This document shows, one piece after another, positions 47,774 through 58,343 of a DNA stretch of 64,000 nucleotides; within the stretch, counting starts at the first letter, position 1, and each line of letters opens with the position of its first letter. Position numbers and translations under genes: made by a program. The notes below the pieces were generated by a model, which ran no database searches, was not told the DNA's origin, and saw only the letters and a program-made list of their open reading frames with translations. The stretch lies in contig NW_011887305.1 in assembly GCF_000151315.2 (NCBI RefSeq), forward strand, positions 240,147 through 304,146, given 5' to 3'. Origin of the DNA: Capsaspora owczarzaki ATCC 30864. Taxonomy: Eukaryota > Opisthokonta > Filasterea.

Positions 47774-50700
47774 ATGGCTCAGCAGATTGCCTTCCTCGAT
47801 GGATTATTCGCCAACGAGCCGCTGGTCGAGTCGGGCGCTCCCAGTACGCCACAATTCGAGTTGTTCGACGGCAACGATGGAACTGCCTCTTCCTTGAACG
47901 AGCTGGACTGGCTGTTCGGCGATGATTCGGACGAAGTGACCCACAACGACGACGACGACGCGAATCCCGACGACAACGAGGATGCTGACAATGCGAATCC
48001 CGATGATGACGCAACGCCCTCCTTCACACATGCTCCAACAGTCGCCGCGTTGCCGAATCAACCCCAGCCTGCAGATCACCTGCAACCACCTGTACCAAGT
48101 GCCATGACTCGTTCGGTAGCATCTATCTTGGTCGATCGATTCGTCGGATGGCTCAGGCCAAGTCCGGACGATCGCCTAATCTGGATGCTGATGCCGCCTC
48201 GTCTGCAACTACCATTCCGGATCCCGCATCGCCCACAGCGACCCAACTCACCCCATCTTCTGATCCCGTGGAAGACCCGTTCGGTTGGGCTTCCGTCGAA
48301 TTTGAAGACATGGTCTTTGCGGAATCCGACGATGAAGAGAGCAGCAGCACGGCTGTCGCCGTCCCCAAGACTTTCAAAGAAGCGCTTCGATCTGGCAACA
48401 GTGAGGCCGCAATTGAATTCCTCGCGACTGGCGCAGCATCGCTCAAGCCCAGCTCGAGCCTGTTTGGGGCTTGTGTGCATCCGTTGGAGGAGGTGGCCAA
48501 GGTTGGCTCGACACAACTGCTCCTGCGCCTGATTGCGTTTGGTTGCCACTCGGCGAGGGCCGGTGCTGCTCCTTTGGCCCAAGCTGCGCTCGAGCCGATT
48601 CGGGCAGACGATCGAATTGGTCGGCGCGAGGTCGGTCGCTTTCTCAACAAAGTTGGCTTGCAGAGTCTAGTGGCGTGGTGCGCTCGATGGGGCCAAACAG
48701 AAACCGTGCGCGCGTTGCTCAGAGTGGTGCCATTTGACCAGGCCGTGCGGCCTTCCACGTTTCGCAGCCGAACTGTTTTGCAGACGGCCGTCGTCAAGTC
48801 CAACCTGGCGTTGGTGCAAGTGCTTGCCAGTCATTCCGAGCTGTTTGCGCACTTGCTCAAGATTCGGGATTGCGAGCAAAAGCAACCACTCAGCCCACTG
48901 CTCGCTGCAGTAGACACCTCGAATTTCGACATTGTCAAGTGTTTGGTGGATCATGGCGCCGACTGCCATGAGCTGTGCTCGTCAACCACTCCGTTTCTCG
49001 CTGCCTGCAAAAAGGGTCTGCAACCAATGGTGGAGCTGTTTATCAAACAAAGCGGCTACCCAACGATTGATGCCCTCGACCCATTCTCGCCTCGCGACCT
49101 GCCTCACACTCTTGCCATCCAGTTCAAGCATCAGGGCCTCATTGCGCTGACGCTGAAACACGCCGCGCGGCTGCACCAACTGGAGGCCTTTGACGCTCTG
49201 CGCAAGACTGCCTTGCACTACGCAGTCACGACGAGAGACTTGAACCTTGTCAACCAGCTTTTGGACATGGGTGTGTCGCCCAACGTTTGCGCGGGACCCG
49301 AGTTTGACGCACCAATCTTCTTGGCGATCGCGCAGCTTGGCCAACCCTCCATTCCGGCCAAAGACCTCAAGACTTGCGAACAAATTGCTCAAGCGCTTAT
49401 CGACCACCCAAAGTTTGATGGGGCAGCCCGCTGCAAGAGCACTGTTGAAACGGTCGGTCTTGTTTCGTTCATTTTGATGCACCTGGAAGCTTTCCACCGA
49501 CGCAGCATCCGTGATCGGCTGCTCGCGCGAGTGCTTTGCCATCCTGACACCAACCTTGCACGCGCAAATGCAACCGGCAGAACGGCGTTCCGAGACATTG
49601 TTCTCGACGCCTGGAAGTCGGCAGGACCAGGAACTCTGAACACCGCGGACCAAGAAGAAGAAGAAGAAGAAGGCGTCGCCACTGCCGTTGCCGCAGTTTC
49701 GCATGCGCTCACCCTTCCTGGAGGGATTGCGGCGTGCAGCATTCCACACATGGTGAACGAGGACCTGCCAATTCACGCCGTGGGATACTACGATTCCTTC
49801 ACCGACGCGACTGCACTTGCGCTGGTTCGCCTGCTCGCACCACACACCCGGCTACTCCACCGGACAAGCTCCGGAATCAACTTGCTTCACATTTGCGCGA
49901 GACAAGGCTTTCCAAAGACGTTGGAATTCATCTGCAGAGCAGCACCCGCGGCCGAGCTGGCCGCTGTGATTGACAACTACGGCGGTCGCGGTTTGTTGTG
50001 CACGCCGCTTTTGTTTGCCATTGGCATCTCGAGCATTGATTGTGTGAGAGTGCTGCTCCGCTTTGGCGCAAATCCTTCCATTCCAAACTCCATCCTCGAT
50101 TGCGCTGTTCGGCGGGGCAACGCCGAATTGGTGCAGTTTGCCATTGATTGGAATGAGCAGCAAGGATGGATCTTTCCGCTTGAGTCCGCGCTCGCTCTGG
50201 CGTGTGGGCACGAACAAAATATGATCCAGCCCGAGGTGACGGTGGCGCGGTTGATTGCATCAAGCGTTCGGGCTTTTGCCCAAACAGCAGACGATGCAGG
50301 TGCCGCGACCACCGCCTTAGAGCTAGCGCTGCTGATTCAAAAGGCTTGCAACACTGCCGTCACTGCTCGAGAAACCAACGACAGTCTCGAGCCAGACGAG
50401 GCGGAATTGATCAACCGGAACGACTCGCCCAGACCGTTCTCACGTGTCTTGGAAACCCTGCAAGCCTGTCTGCCACAGGAGTGGCTCGATCCAGAGTTTG
50501 CCAACCTGCGGCTTTCCAGCGAGGTGTTTGGTGCTCTGCTACAACACTTGCGTGAGACGTTCCTGCCCGCCACTCCCGAAGGAGGCTCCGTCAACGCAGA
50601 GCACATTGCTGTTGCTGCTTGCTCGGACAAGCAGCTGGACGTGTTGCTCTTCTTTGGCATTTCGAATGGAGCCGACTGCATTGAAGTGACGCCGGCGCAG

Positions 50701-52074
50701 GGTCTCGCGTTGAATTTGCGAAATTCCGCTGAACTGATGGGTACCATTCACATGGCGGTGTGCGGAAGGCCCCGCGAGACGCCCGACATGCTTGAGCGCG
50801 TGCGCGCTATGGTAAATCGGCTGTTGCTGCACGGGGCAAGCCTCCATCAGGTCTGCTCAGGATCGAGCGCCAACGTGCTGCATTTCGCCGTGCGTCACGA
50901 AAGCGCCGCGGTCCTCAAATTTGTGCTCTCTCTTTTGGAGCATGATCCCATCGGGCGTGGCCGCCTGCTTGAAGGGCGAGATCACTTGGACGACACGCCG
51001 TTCCTGGTAGCGGCGGCCTACGATTCGACGCAATGCTTGGAAACGCTGGCTGAGCTTGGCGTCGATGTGCACGCGATTTCGAGCATCCGCAAGATGAATG
51101 CCGTTTGCACCAGCATCGGCGCTAGCTCTGACGCGTCCGTCTGGGAATGGCTCTTGAATCGAGGAGTCGCAGTCGACACGGTGGTTGAAGGCGTTTGCGT
51201 CTGCTCTTCGCTGCACACCCTGCTCGATCGGAATCACTTTGATTCGGAGGTCTCGCGGTTGCTCGAACACCATCCTTACCTGAATGCGCGAAACCGCACG
51301 GGCCAGACGCCGCTCATGGCCACCATGACTCGTTCGTATCGCGCCATTTCGTTTCTGCGGCACGTTCGCGCACACTATCGAACCGCGGGATTGTGCTACA
51401 TTCGCTCCTTGTTTGAAGACGACGAGAGCGATACTCCTGCGGTGTCTACCGTCCGTGAAGGGGTCGTTGTGCCTCTCAGGCGCGCGGACTGTTTGGATGT
51501 CAACTGTGTCGATGGCGGTGGATGGACGTTCCTCCACCATTTCGTGATGTCGGACGACGGCGAGGATGTTGCCAAGGTGTTGGAGTATGCAAACTTCGAT
51601 GTGAACGCCACGACGCAAGATCCACACTGCTCGACTCCCTTGCACCTGGCTGCCCAGCGCGAGGACACTTGGTGGGAACGGACACTGTCCAAGTGGGTGG
51701 CACTCGGATTCGATCTTCACGCCCGCGATGCGCATGGCAAGACTCCCGCCATGTACGCGTGCAAATCCATCCAGTCGATTGTTCGCTTTCATCAAGCAGG
51801 GGCACGGTTGTATGATGTGGACCAAAATGGCGACACGCTTCTGCATTTCATGTATGCGCAAAAGGCATCTTGCAAGGACATCCAAGACGCCATCACTGGC
51901 ACGTATCTGCCCATTGGCTTGAATCCACACACGCGCAACAAGGCCGGATTCAATGCTGTTGGATCCTGTGTCCAGTTCATGTTCGATGTCCACGACAATA
52001 ATGCAGCGCAGATGGAGAAAGCGCACGTGCATTTGAAGTGGTTGCTCAGCGCCATCGGATGTAAACCCGAGTGA
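47774..52074 (+). CDS. Large ankyrin-repeat protein
   Basis: The main exon is open from 48148 to the TGA at 52072-52074 (1,308 aa from its own ATG). An upstream frame from the ATG at 47774 (MAQQIAFLDGLF) can be joined in phase by a 65-nt intron 48092-48156 (donor GTACCA, acceptor GGCTCAG), or by a 41-nt intron from 48116, giving 1,411 aa for the first version. I favour the joined form because the upstream frame is acidic and free of stops, but the start is not certain. The first 200 residues are acidic and disordered. The rest is a long array of ankyrin repeats, many divergent: good examples are TALHYAVTTRDLNLVNQLLD, VLHFAVRHESAAVLKFVLSL and TPLHLAAQREDTWWE. Single-copy repeats such as PLLAAVDTSNFDIVKCLVDH are near consensus. 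There is no enzyme domain. A protein-binding scaffold is likely; partners are unknown. Confidence 0.8.
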
Positions 52075-52575
52075 TGTTTGTGTCGTGTGTTCAAAGAAAT
52101 TGTCACCAAATACCACTGTTGTCTATTTGTTTAAGAAATTTTCACATCCTCATGCAAGAGCGCAAAACCAATTGTGATTGCCTCTGAAGCGCTGTTCTTC
52201 TGCCGCTTTTCTTCAAACAGCCTTGTTCTGTGCCATATGCTGATGTGTGAAAGTTCACTGGCATTCACAATGTTCACCGAACTCGGTACAGCATAACAAA
52301 TCTCAACAAGTGTGTTGCTCTGAGTGGTTGCGTGATGTTTCGTGCATGGACCTACACAATTCTTTGAGTTCCCCTTTTCTCCTGTCTCTTGTGCGAGCAC
52401 CACCAGCCTCATTTCTTGGCATTGACTTCCACGACCTCTGTCCTTCATTCTGGCGTTGGGGTGGATGTTCCACAGTGCTGCTCTTTCTGACTTTTGTTCA
52501 CTACTTTAAAAGGCGACTTTTTTCCGTTTGGATTTTGCTCAGTCCAACTTTTTCAAAGTCCAACCAAAACCAAAC
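52075..52575. other. Spacer upstream of BAF
   Basis: About 500 bp. I see no exon and no known motif apart from a TTCAAAG/CTTTTTTC-rich stretch just before the BAF start. Confidence 0.45.
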
Positions 52576-53559
52576 ATGGCTGAAACCACCTCGCAAAAGC
52601 ATCAGGTAAGAGCAACGCAGTGTTCGATTGCATCATCATCATCATCATCGTCATTGTTATTATCATCATCATTCAATATGAGTGTCAGGATCAGCTTTGC
52701 TCAGTGTTTGGGGAGAAGGGGGAGTTGTGTGCACCGACGCCATACAGCAAACGGTTTCAAACTGTTTGGCTGTGTTTTCGTTCACTTTTTCGCTCTCGTT
52801 TGGCTTCTTCTTCGCAGTACTGCCTGTGCGTGCTGATGCAACCAAATCTCAGTGCTTGCAGTGCATTTGAACGCGAGAACGCCTTGGTCGAGGAGGAGGA
52901 GAGCCAGGGAGACGGAAGGAAGGACAATGGAAAAAAAAAAAAAAAAAAAAAAAGGACGAAACAACGACGTTTGTGCGCAGTGGTGCAGTGGTGCAGTGGT
53001 GCAGTGACGGTGAGTGGGATGGGTGGTGGAAACACGAAGAACAAAGAGAAGAGGGAAGGAGGAGGAGAGCAAACGCAGTGCCACTTGCTGGGTTGGCTTT
53101 GCTGGAGAAGCGCGTTCAATGCAGAAGCAACAAACCCGAAAAACGAAGAGAAAACAGTAACCTAACGCGCTTTAAAATGAAAATGAAATCGATACCAGAA
53201 CTTCATCAAGGAACAGATGAGGGACAAGCCCGTCAACCAAGTCGCCGGCATTGGCGAGAAGATTTCGGGCGAGCTGAACGACCAGGGCTTCAAGTACGCC
53301 TACCAGCTGCTCGGCCAGTTCCTCATTCTCAACAAGAACGAGGGTGATTTCCTCGATTGGTTCAAGGAGGTTGCTCCTAGGTACGTGGACGTGTTTCTGA
53401 GCAATTGAGCAAAACTGTCGCTGTTGTCGGTTAGGTCTGCAACTCACTTGGTAGTTTGTTATTTTGATCTGAACTTTGATCTGGACTTGTAGCGCAAACT
53501 CCAAGCACCGTCAAGACGCATACGAGTGCCTGTCCAAGTGGTGCGAGCTCATGCTTTAA
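52576..53559 (+). CDS. BANF1: Barrier-to-autointegration factor (BAF)
   Basis: Three exons: 52576-52605, 53199-53380 and 53493-53559, total 279 nt, 92 aa; human BANF1 is 89 aa. The protein begins MAETTSQKHQNFIKEQM, keeping the Thr-Thr-Ser cluster that VRK phosphorylates in animals (human MTTSQKH), and continues KPVNQVAGIGEKISGELNDQ (the helix-hairpin-helix DNA-binding turn), GFKYAYQLLGQFLILNKNE, DFLDWFKEVAPSANSKHRQD and AYECLSKWCELML. BAF dimers crosslink chromatin DNA and recruit LEM-domain proteins at the nuclear envelope. Exon 1 encodes just ten residues and is followed by a 593-bp intron containing poly-A (52931-52953) and an 8-bp TGGTGCAG repeat. BAF is essentially an animal/holozoan protein, which helps place the organism. 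Confidence 0.95.
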
Positions 53560-53961
53560 AAAGCCACCGTCTGAATGAAATGGGGTGTTTGCACATCTGC
53601 GTGACGAAGCGTATCAAAATATATAATGTTTAACAAGTCTCCATCAAGGCTATTGGATTTGTTGCACATCCAAGATTACTGCTGGAACAAAAAAAGTCGC
53701 GAATCTCGACAAACTTTGACTTCTGCATCTTCCGTAGCTGTCCCATATGCTTTACCTGGAATCCTATGGCATACTGCCGACTGAAGCAGACCTGCAGCAA
53801 TGTCAACTTCAAGGAGTTTGATTTGCTTCCTTCAGCTTTTCTTCATCTCCATCCATTCATTCACGTCCTTCTTTTGAAGTTTGCTTTGGTCTGTGATATT
53901 ATTGCATATTCATTCCTGTTTTTTTTTTTTTTTCTTTTTGCTCGCTCTTGTCGGATCCACA
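53560..53961. other. Spacer between BAF and the O-acyltransferase gene
   Basis: About 400 bp, ending in a T-rich tract at 53919-53938 shortly before the ATG. No exon recognised. Confidence 0.5.
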
Positions 53962-55330
53962 ATGCCTGCACGGGTGGCGAATGGCACTGAGCATCGCTCC
54001 GCTTCGCCATCGCGCAAAGCCAATGGCGTCCACTCCCCAGCCACCACTGCGACCACTGCCACCACTGCTGCGTCTCCCTCGCGATCGCGTTCTCGCTCGC
54101 CAGCACGCTCCAAGACTGCCTCGACTGTGACTGCGACGACAGCGACGAGTGTGACCACAGTGGCTGCTGCTGCTAGCTCCGACGCCACACTGTAAGCCAT
54201 CCCCATCTCAACGCAACTCACACACACACACACACACACACTCTTAGACATTCTGATGCGACTGGCAAGTCCCTTTCCAACTCCATGCCTTTGCAAGCGA
54301 AATGGCGGCTTGGATTCACATCGCTGGGAACGCGCGCAGATTTTTCCCCCTCAACTCCGCACTCCATCACTCCGCGACTCCAACTTGCATATGCGCCACT
54401 GGAAACGCGTGAGATGTTGCCTGCATGATTGAACGCTCACTTTTTGTGTCCACCTCGGTTGGTGTTTGATCACAGCGTCAAATCGCACAAGAAGGAAAAG
54501 TACGAAGCGAACAATGATGACGCGCTTGAACGGTCGCGTTTTCTCAGATTTTGTGGTATTCATCCTGATTTGCGAATCGCTGTTGTTTTGCTCAACGGTG
54601 CATGCAACGCAGGTACGTGGCTCGAAAGTCTCGCTTGGATTCGACGCTCGATCCGCCAATTGGCGACGACCAGTTCCGCGGATTCCACAATCTGTTCGGC
54701 CTCGGATTGGCCTTCTTTGTCGTCACAAAGGCAGCCGACAACTTGATGAAGGAAGGCAGTCCGATCGAGCACGACGTGTTGGACACCATCTCGCGAAATC
54801 TCAAGGAAATGTTTGGCGCCGTCCTGAGTGTGGCTGGCCTTGCCATGCTTCCCGTCGTCTTTCAAAAGGTGCAGTTGCATTGTCTCGATGGGCTGGCGCT
54901 TTGAGTAGTTCTGCTGTTCGTTTGGCTTGTGCTCGTTGAATTGTGCGTTTGCTCACTTTGTTTCTTTGTTCTGCTGCTTGCCTCTCCTCCCTCCTCCTCT
55001 GCTCAGATGATTGTCGCCCGACTCATCCCGCAAGTGCTGCAGATCATCTTGCACACTGCGCTGATCCTGTCAATGCTGATTGTTGCACCACTTCTCTGCA
55101 TCCGTTTCGAGCTCGGATTTACCCAATCGGTCTACGTGATTGTTGAAACGTGTGTGCTCGTGATGAAAGCCCATTCGTACCTGGCCTCCAATCGCCAGTT
55201 TCATGCTGAGGCTGCTCGTAAGAGTCCGCGCCATGTTGTCGCGCGATTTTGCAAAATTTCACTTTTGCTGGCACAACCGTCCCTCACCTTTGCTCCAACT
55301 GTTTGACGCATCCCCCCCCACACACACACA

Positions 55331-55377
<47 letters not shown>

Positions 55378-56344
55378 CTTCTGAGTTCAGACCCCGATTC
55401 GTCCACCAACGCCGCCGATGTCAGCCGCAAGTCTGTCGTCTACCCGCAAAACGTCACTCTGAAAAACTACCTGATGTACCTGCTCTACCCGACGCTCGTC
55501 TACGAGCTCGAGTACCCTCGCACCTCACGCGTCCGGCACGGCTACGTGTTGCTCAAGTTTGTGCAGTTCTGGTGCTCGTTCTTCTTCCTCTACTTTGTCG
55601 TGTCGCACTACTACATGCCCGTGCTCGAGGAGCATGCCACGGACGCCTACAAGAACCTGACTCCGCTGGCGCAGTTTGTGTACAATCTGCACACCGTGTC
55701 GCGGCTCATCATGCCCATGCTGTTTTGCCACGGTCTGTTCTTTTACATTATTTTCGAGTGCGTGCTCAACTTTTTCGCCGAAGTCACCCGCTTTGCCGAC
55801 CGCGAGTTCTACGAGGACTGGTGGAATGCCACCTCGTTCGAAGAGTACGCACGCAAGTGGAACAAGCCCGTGCACGACTTTCTGCTGCGCTACCTCTACC
55901 TTGGCTCTATTCGCTCGTTGCGCATGTCCCGCCGCTCTGCCACGTTTGCCACTTTTCTGATTTCGTCCATCATCCACGAGATGGTATGTTTGACTCGAAG
56001 GGTTGTTGTGGTTGGTGATGGTCCTGGCATGGTTGCTGACACGTTTCCATTTTCTTGTTGGTCTGCAGGTGTTGGCAGTGTCGCTCCGCGTCTTCAGCCC
56101 GTACCTCTTCATCCTCCAGATGTCGCAGCTGCTGTGGATTTACCTGTTCCGCCAATGGAAGGGCCTGGTCTACGGCAACCTTTTCGTGTGGTTTGGTCTT
56201 ATTATTGGCCCTCCCATGTTGGTATGTCAACCGCTTGTTCGTTTGTGGGTTTGGCTGTTTGCTTTGACGGTACTCACCATGATGTACGATGACCATTCTT
56301 TGCAGTCGCTGGCCTACGCTCGAGAGTACTACAACACCCAATAA
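53962..56344 (+). CDS. SOAT1: Sterol O-acyltransferase-like MBOAT enzyme (ACAT/ARE/DGAT1 group)
   Basis: Six exons: 53962-54191, 54613-54868, 55007-55217, 55391-55983, 56069-56221 and 56306-56344, total 1,482 nt, 493 aa. The N-terminal 77 residues are Ser/Thr/Ala-rich with SRSRSRSPARS. Membrane segments follow (FRGFHNLFGLGLAFFVVTKA, LILSMLIVAPLLCI, FCHGLFFYIIFECVL and others). Family motifs: VMKAHSYLASN, YPRTSRVRHGYVLLKF, the ACAT/DGAT1 signature FYEDWWNATSFEEYARKW, and the MBOAT catalytic His in ISSIIHEM. The YPRT...VR.GYVL block resembles yeast ARE and animal SOAT more than DGAT1, so sterol esterification in the ER is the better guess, but DGAT1 activity cannot be excluded. Intron 1 contains open frames near 54240-54600 that give plausible peptides but do not join in phase, so I left them out. 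Confidence 0.85.
55318..55376. repeat. (CA)n microsatellite in O-acyltransferase intron 3
   Basis: A CA run of about 57 bp with one GA interruption near 55331. It ends about 14 bp before the splice acceptor at 55390, where a pyrimidine tract would normally lie. Confidence 0.9.
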
Positions 56345-56664
56345 ATCATCACGCAATGGTCGAATCCTGCAGAACTGATTCTCCCTATTCCGTTGCCTTG
56401 AAAACGCTACAGCGAATCCAATAAAGACCAAAACTACCATTTCCCACTCCAATACCAGTTCAAGAAAAAATGGAACAAAAAAAAAACAAGGACAGAAAAT
56501 ATTTGTCAGTCAAGTCTGTCAAAAACGCCCGCAGGAGCTTCATTTCAATAGAGCATATACAGTTATCTGCAGGCACGCGCGATATGTGGTTGGGAGGGGG
56601 GAAACAAAACGCACTCGACAAACTGTATACAATGGGGCACACTTTGGTTTAAGCTGAAAGCTGC
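56345..56664. other. Convergent spacer between O-acyltransferase and RPS23
   Basis: About 320 bp holding the 3' ends of two convergent genes. An AATAAA hexamer follows the acyltransferase stop (56419-56424). No exon recognised. Confidence 0.5.
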
Positions 56665-57708
56665 TTAAGAACGCGGCTTCTCCTTCTTGCCAGAGAAGAG
56701 CGAGAGAAGGGCGACGTTGGCAACCTTGACAATCTTGAAGCGGACACCGGGAATATCACCGACGGCGTGGCCAGAGCGACCGAAACCGGCAACGAGGACC
56801 TCGTCGTTCTCCTCAATAAAGTTGAGGCAACCGTCGTTGGGGACGAAAGCGGTGACCTTCTTGGCGTTCTTGATGAGCTGGACACGGACGCACTTGCGGA
56901 TGGCAGAGTTAGGCTGCTTGGACTCAACGCCGACCTTCTCGAGCACGATGCCCTTGGCGTGGGACGAGCCACCGAAGGGGGAGTGCTTGAAAATCGTGCC
57001 GAGCATCTTCTTCTTGAGGAACTTGTCAGCCCACAGCGACTCACGGCGGTCGTTCAACAGCTTGCGACCTGTGCGGAGGCCCCTAGGCTTGCCTGTGGAT
57101 TGAGACGAGAGAGAGAGGGGGGGAGTGTGTGTGAGCAATCGAGCAGGGGATGGAAAGGTTATGCAAGGTTATGCAAGGTGTTGGGCAATGAAGCGACTCT
57201 CGAGCATTGCCGTCGTATGCCCCAAAACCGAAACAACCAAACAGCTGTATGGGTCGTGCTGCTTCAGGAAGCGTGCGGAACAAAGAGGCCGATGCAAACC
57301 ATCAAAGCGGATGGAACAGGGAGAAAAAAATGGAAAAGCCAATCCAAACCGCTGCCGTCCGTTCGCCCCTCGATAAGCAACCCATCCGACGCCCTGCCGA
57401 CCTGCCACCGGTGCCAATCCGATAGAGCACGTCATGCTGTGATGGATTGCGAAGGGGATGGGTGGATTGCGATGCAGTAGCGGGTCGGATGGAGCGACCA
57501 GAGCCGGTGCACCAGCGAACATTGTTCGCTCGTTCGCTTGTTCGTCGTCCCTTCTGTTCCCCGCAAGCGGCCCCACAAAGCCCCCGCCCCCATTGTTGAT
57601 GTCTGGCCTGTGATTGCTGATGCCGAGGTCGAGCCGAGTCCGCGAGAGGCCGTTGCAGTCGAAATCGGAAAAGACGAAAAGGTTTTTGAAAAGCAAATGC
57701 GTACCCAT
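56665..57708 (-). CDS. RPS23: 40S ribosomal protein uS12 (RPS23)
   Basis: Two exons: 57705-57708 (ATGG only) and 56665-57092, total 432 nt, 143 aa, the exact length of human RPS23. The sequence is near-identical to the family throughout: [93 protein letters not shown] and the end GKKEKPRS. The loop proline that is hydroxylated in eukaryotes (in KQPNSAIRK) is present. uS12 lies at the decoding centre of the small subunit. The first exon is assigned because ATGG|GTACGC joins exactly to GCAAGCCTAGG and restores MGKPRG. The intron (57093-57704) is 612 bp. Divergent from SSRP1. Confidence 0.95.
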
Positions 57709-58343
57709 TGTTGCAGTAAAAAAAGAGAGAGCGAACACTGCATTTGGCCAAAGTCGAGTTTGACTTGGTTGGAGTTCAGGGTGCGATTTTCCGTGTTGCC
57801 AAATCAATCGGAGAGTTAAGGAGATTTTGCGGAAGAAATATTGTACGGTAGTGCTCTCGCGCGACACACTGTGATTGAGTGATCTGTCAATCAAGCTGCT
57901 TTCGGCTCTCTTAAGGCGTTGAAAACGAATGAGTTCTCTCTCTCTCGCTGGCAATTCCACCGGAATAGAAAGGAGAATAGCACACATTCTGCGATTATGT
58001 ACTATAGCACACATTCTGCGATTATGTACTGCACACCATTGCGGAGAAGACAAAAATGGAGCAACCACGGCAATGCCTCCATTGAATCCGAGCATTGGGG
58101 GGGGGGATACCTGCATCGTCCCACATTGAAATCTTACTGCAATACGCTGTTGCTGGCATGCCCTCGATGATGAGGAGCCGACTAGCGGCAATTCGAAGTT
58201 CGCTTTGACTTTGGTGTTGCTTTGCTGCGATTTTTCAAAGTTGTCAACACACCAACAACCTCGATTGCTTCAATTGCAACAACTACACATGGGAAATGCA
58301 AGTGTGTACCATTCGCTCATTCTTCATTTCTCTCAAAGCAAAA
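57709..58343. promoter_or_regulatory. Divergent promoter region, RPS23 / SSRP1
   Basis: 635 bp between two divergent start codons. It contains a perfect 27-bp tandem duplication (57977-58030), a poly-G run at 58096-58104 and pyrimidine-rich sequence next to the SSRP1 start. I see no clear TATA box. Confidence 0.6.
57977..58030. repeat. Perfect 27-bp tandem duplication
   Basis: Copies at 57977-58003 and 58004-58030 are identical; the unit starts ATAGCACACATTCTGCGATT and ends ATGTACT. It lies midway in the RPS23/SSRP1 divergent promoter. Confidence 0.9.

Noticed and set aside
54192-54612. Possible extra exons in O-acyltransferase intron 1, including a hydrophobic peptide (VFSDFVVFILICESLLF)
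   Set aside because: They have plausible splice sites but cannot be joined in phase to exon 2, whereas the direct joint 54191 to 54613 gives a clean frame and the family's N-terminal boundary.
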